NCBI GenBank assembly: GCA_025965635.1
Contig: JAOPWO010000379.1
Coordinates: 1-6,205, forward strand
From: Modestobacter sp.
GTDB lineage: Bacteria > Actinomycetota > Actinomycetes > Mycobacteriales > Geodermatophilaceae
Reading direction: 5' to 3'
DNA: 6,205 bases
Below, one piece after another: positions 5,808-6,205 of this stretch. A model generated the notes under the pieces. The model had not been told where the DNA came from. It saw only the letters and a list, made by a program, of their open reading frames with translations, and did no database searches. Position 1 is the stretch's first letter; each line of letters starts with the position of its first letter. The translations under genes and the position numbers were made by a program.

Positions 5808-5810
5808 ACT
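5782..5810 (+). promoter_or_regulatory. Possible groEL2 promoter overlapping the CIRCE operators
   Basis: TTGCAC (5782-5787) and CAGACT (5805-5810) are spaced by 17 bases and could serve as -35 and -10, placing the start near 5817 inside the second CIRCE. Both hexamers match the consensus only partly. The overlap with both operators is what HrcA repression would need. Confidence 0.35.
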
Positions 5811-5815
5811 CGTGG

Positions 5816-5842
5816 CTGGCACTCGGAACGATCGAGTGCCAA
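5816..5842. promoter_or_regulatory. CIRCE operator 2 (HrcA binding site)
   Basis: CTGGCACTC, nine-base spacer GGAACGATC, GAGTGCCAA. Eight bases of each arm (TGGCACTC/GAGTGCCA) are perfectly complementary, so this is the better of the two copies. It starts 8 bases after the first one, with centres 35 bp apart, and may be transcribed into the groEL2 leader as a hairpin. Confidence 0.9.
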
Positions 5843-5854
5843 CCAGGTCAGAAC

Positions 5855-5903
5855 GGTGAGACACCGGCCGTGAGCCGCAGGAGCGCTCACCTCCGCCGGT
5901 GTC
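5855..5903 (+). other. Structured groEL2 leader with two alternative pairings
   Basis: GACACCGGC (5860-5868) pairs perfectly with GCCGGTGTC (5895-5903). Inside it GTGAGC (5870-5875) pairs with GCTCAC (5885-5890), exposing the SD-like CAGGAG in the loop. GGTGAG at 5855-5860 can instead pair with CTCACC (5886-5891), excluding the inner stem. The element ends 43 bases before the groEL2 ribosome site, so it does not cover that site directly. Its function is unknown. Confidence 0.45.
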
Positions 5904-5961
5904 GTCCGTCGCGGGCGCCGAGCTGACCAGCCAGCGATCCACGCATGGAGGACATCACCAC

Positions 5962-6205
5962 ATGGCCAAGATGATCGCGTTCGACGAAGAGGCTCGCCGC
6001 GGTCTCGAGCGGGGGATGAACATCCTCGCCGACGCCGTCAAGGTGACCCTGGGCCCGAAGGGCCGCAATGTCGTGCTCGAGAAGAAGTGGGGCGCCCCCA
6101 CCATCACCAACGATGGTGTGAGCATCGCCAAGGAGATCGAGCTCGAGGACCCGTACGAGAAGATCGGGGCCGAGCTGGTCAAGGAGGTCGCCAAGAAGAC
6201 CGACG
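5962..6205 (+). CDS. groEL2: 60-kDa chaperonin GroEL2/Hsp65 (3' partial)
   Basis: The first 81 codons plus one base are present; the gene runs off the right edge. The product is the ATP-driven double-ring protein-folding chaperonin of the cytoplasm. The N-terminus MAKMIAFDEEARRGLERGMN, followed by the equatorial-domain ATP-site segments VTLGPKGRNVVLEKKWG (about residues 28-44) and TITNDGVSIAKEIELEDPYEK (about 47-67), is nearly the same as mycobacterial Hsp65. The ATG at 5962 has GGAGGA at 5947-5952, nine bases upstream. There is no groES before it; in actinobacteria this stand-alone copy is the housekeeping groEL2, while groEL1 sits behind groES. Two CIRCE operators and a structured leader of ~145 bases lie upstream, so HrcA control under heat stress is expected. 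Confidence 0.97.
   Translation, partial: MAKMIAFDEEARRGLERGMNILADAVKVTLGPKGRNVVLEKKWGAPTITNDGVSIAKEIELEDPYEKIGAELVKEVAKKTD

Noticed and set aside
5272..5859. 195-residue plus-strand frame as a candidate sulfur-carrier (MetO) gene
   Set aside because: It reads out of frame through the cold-shock gene, is Arg/Gly-rich, and lacks a beta-grasp pattern or a C-terminal Gly-Gly.
5945..5974. Nine-codon upstream frame overlapping the groEL2 start
   Set aside because: Its ATG sits directly on the groEL2 ribosome site and has no site of its own, so it is probably chance.
1..6205. CRISPR array, tRNA/rRNA genes, insertion sequences or phage genes
   Set aside because: I looked for regularly spaced repeats, tRNA-like folds and transposase or integrase motifs and found none.

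Overview
The window is very GC-rich, with G or C at almost every third codon position in the real genes. It carries typical actinobacterial content: a SAM-I riboswitch, GTG starts, a stand-alone groEL2 (hsp65) under CIRCE control, and a small CspA-type protein. A high-GC actinobacterium is certain. A Geodermatophilaceae-like genome (Blastococcus, Geodermatophilus or Modestobacter type) is my guess from the overall style and the intergenic repeat, and is not proven.

Layout. (1) Positions 1-2450 hold a two-gene plus-strand ABC-2 type export module. The first gene is cut by the window's left edge and fuses a beta-sandwich domain resembling the C-terminus of X-Pro dipeptidyl-peptidase/CocE hydrolases, one membrane segment and an ABC ATPase. 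It overlaps its permease gene by ATGA. (2) Positions 2451-2902 hold no convincing intact gene. The minus strand carries a coding-like signal that changes frame near 2620, so it may be a decayed gene. (3) 2903-3724 on the minus strand is a HAD-type phosphatase with all four HAD motifs. (4) Divergent from it, 3790-5262 holds a promoter-like -10 box, a complete SAM-I (S-box) riboswitch, and a 438-residue threonine-synthase-family PLP enzyme with an N-terminal zinc ribbon. (5) 5263-5503 is intergenic, with a duplicated 15-16 bp motif, a perfect hairpin and the leader of the next gene. (6) 5504-5704 is a cold-shock protein, closed by a strong 13-bp hairpin terminator. (7) 5781-5842 contains two tandem CIRCE operators, followed by a structured leader and the first 81 codons of groEL2, which runs off the right edge.

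The most interesting point is the pairing of a SAM riboswitch with a 'threonine synthase'. The 3' strand of riboswitch stem P1 runs directly into the Shine-Dalgarno sequence, so SAM binding should shut off translation with no separate expression platform. SAM-repressed expression makes little sense for threonine synthesis but good sense for methionine synthesis. I therefore propose that this gene is a MetM-type enzyme: a threonine-synthase homologue reported from Streptomyces that makes homocysteine from O-phosphohomoserine using the sulfur-carrier protein MetO. As I recall, in Streptomyces the sulfur-carrier gene lies between this enzyme and the csp-groEL2 pair. Here that position is a 241-bp gap too short for a typical metO and without a ThiS-like reading frame, so the partner must be encoded elsewhere, or the enzyme works differently.
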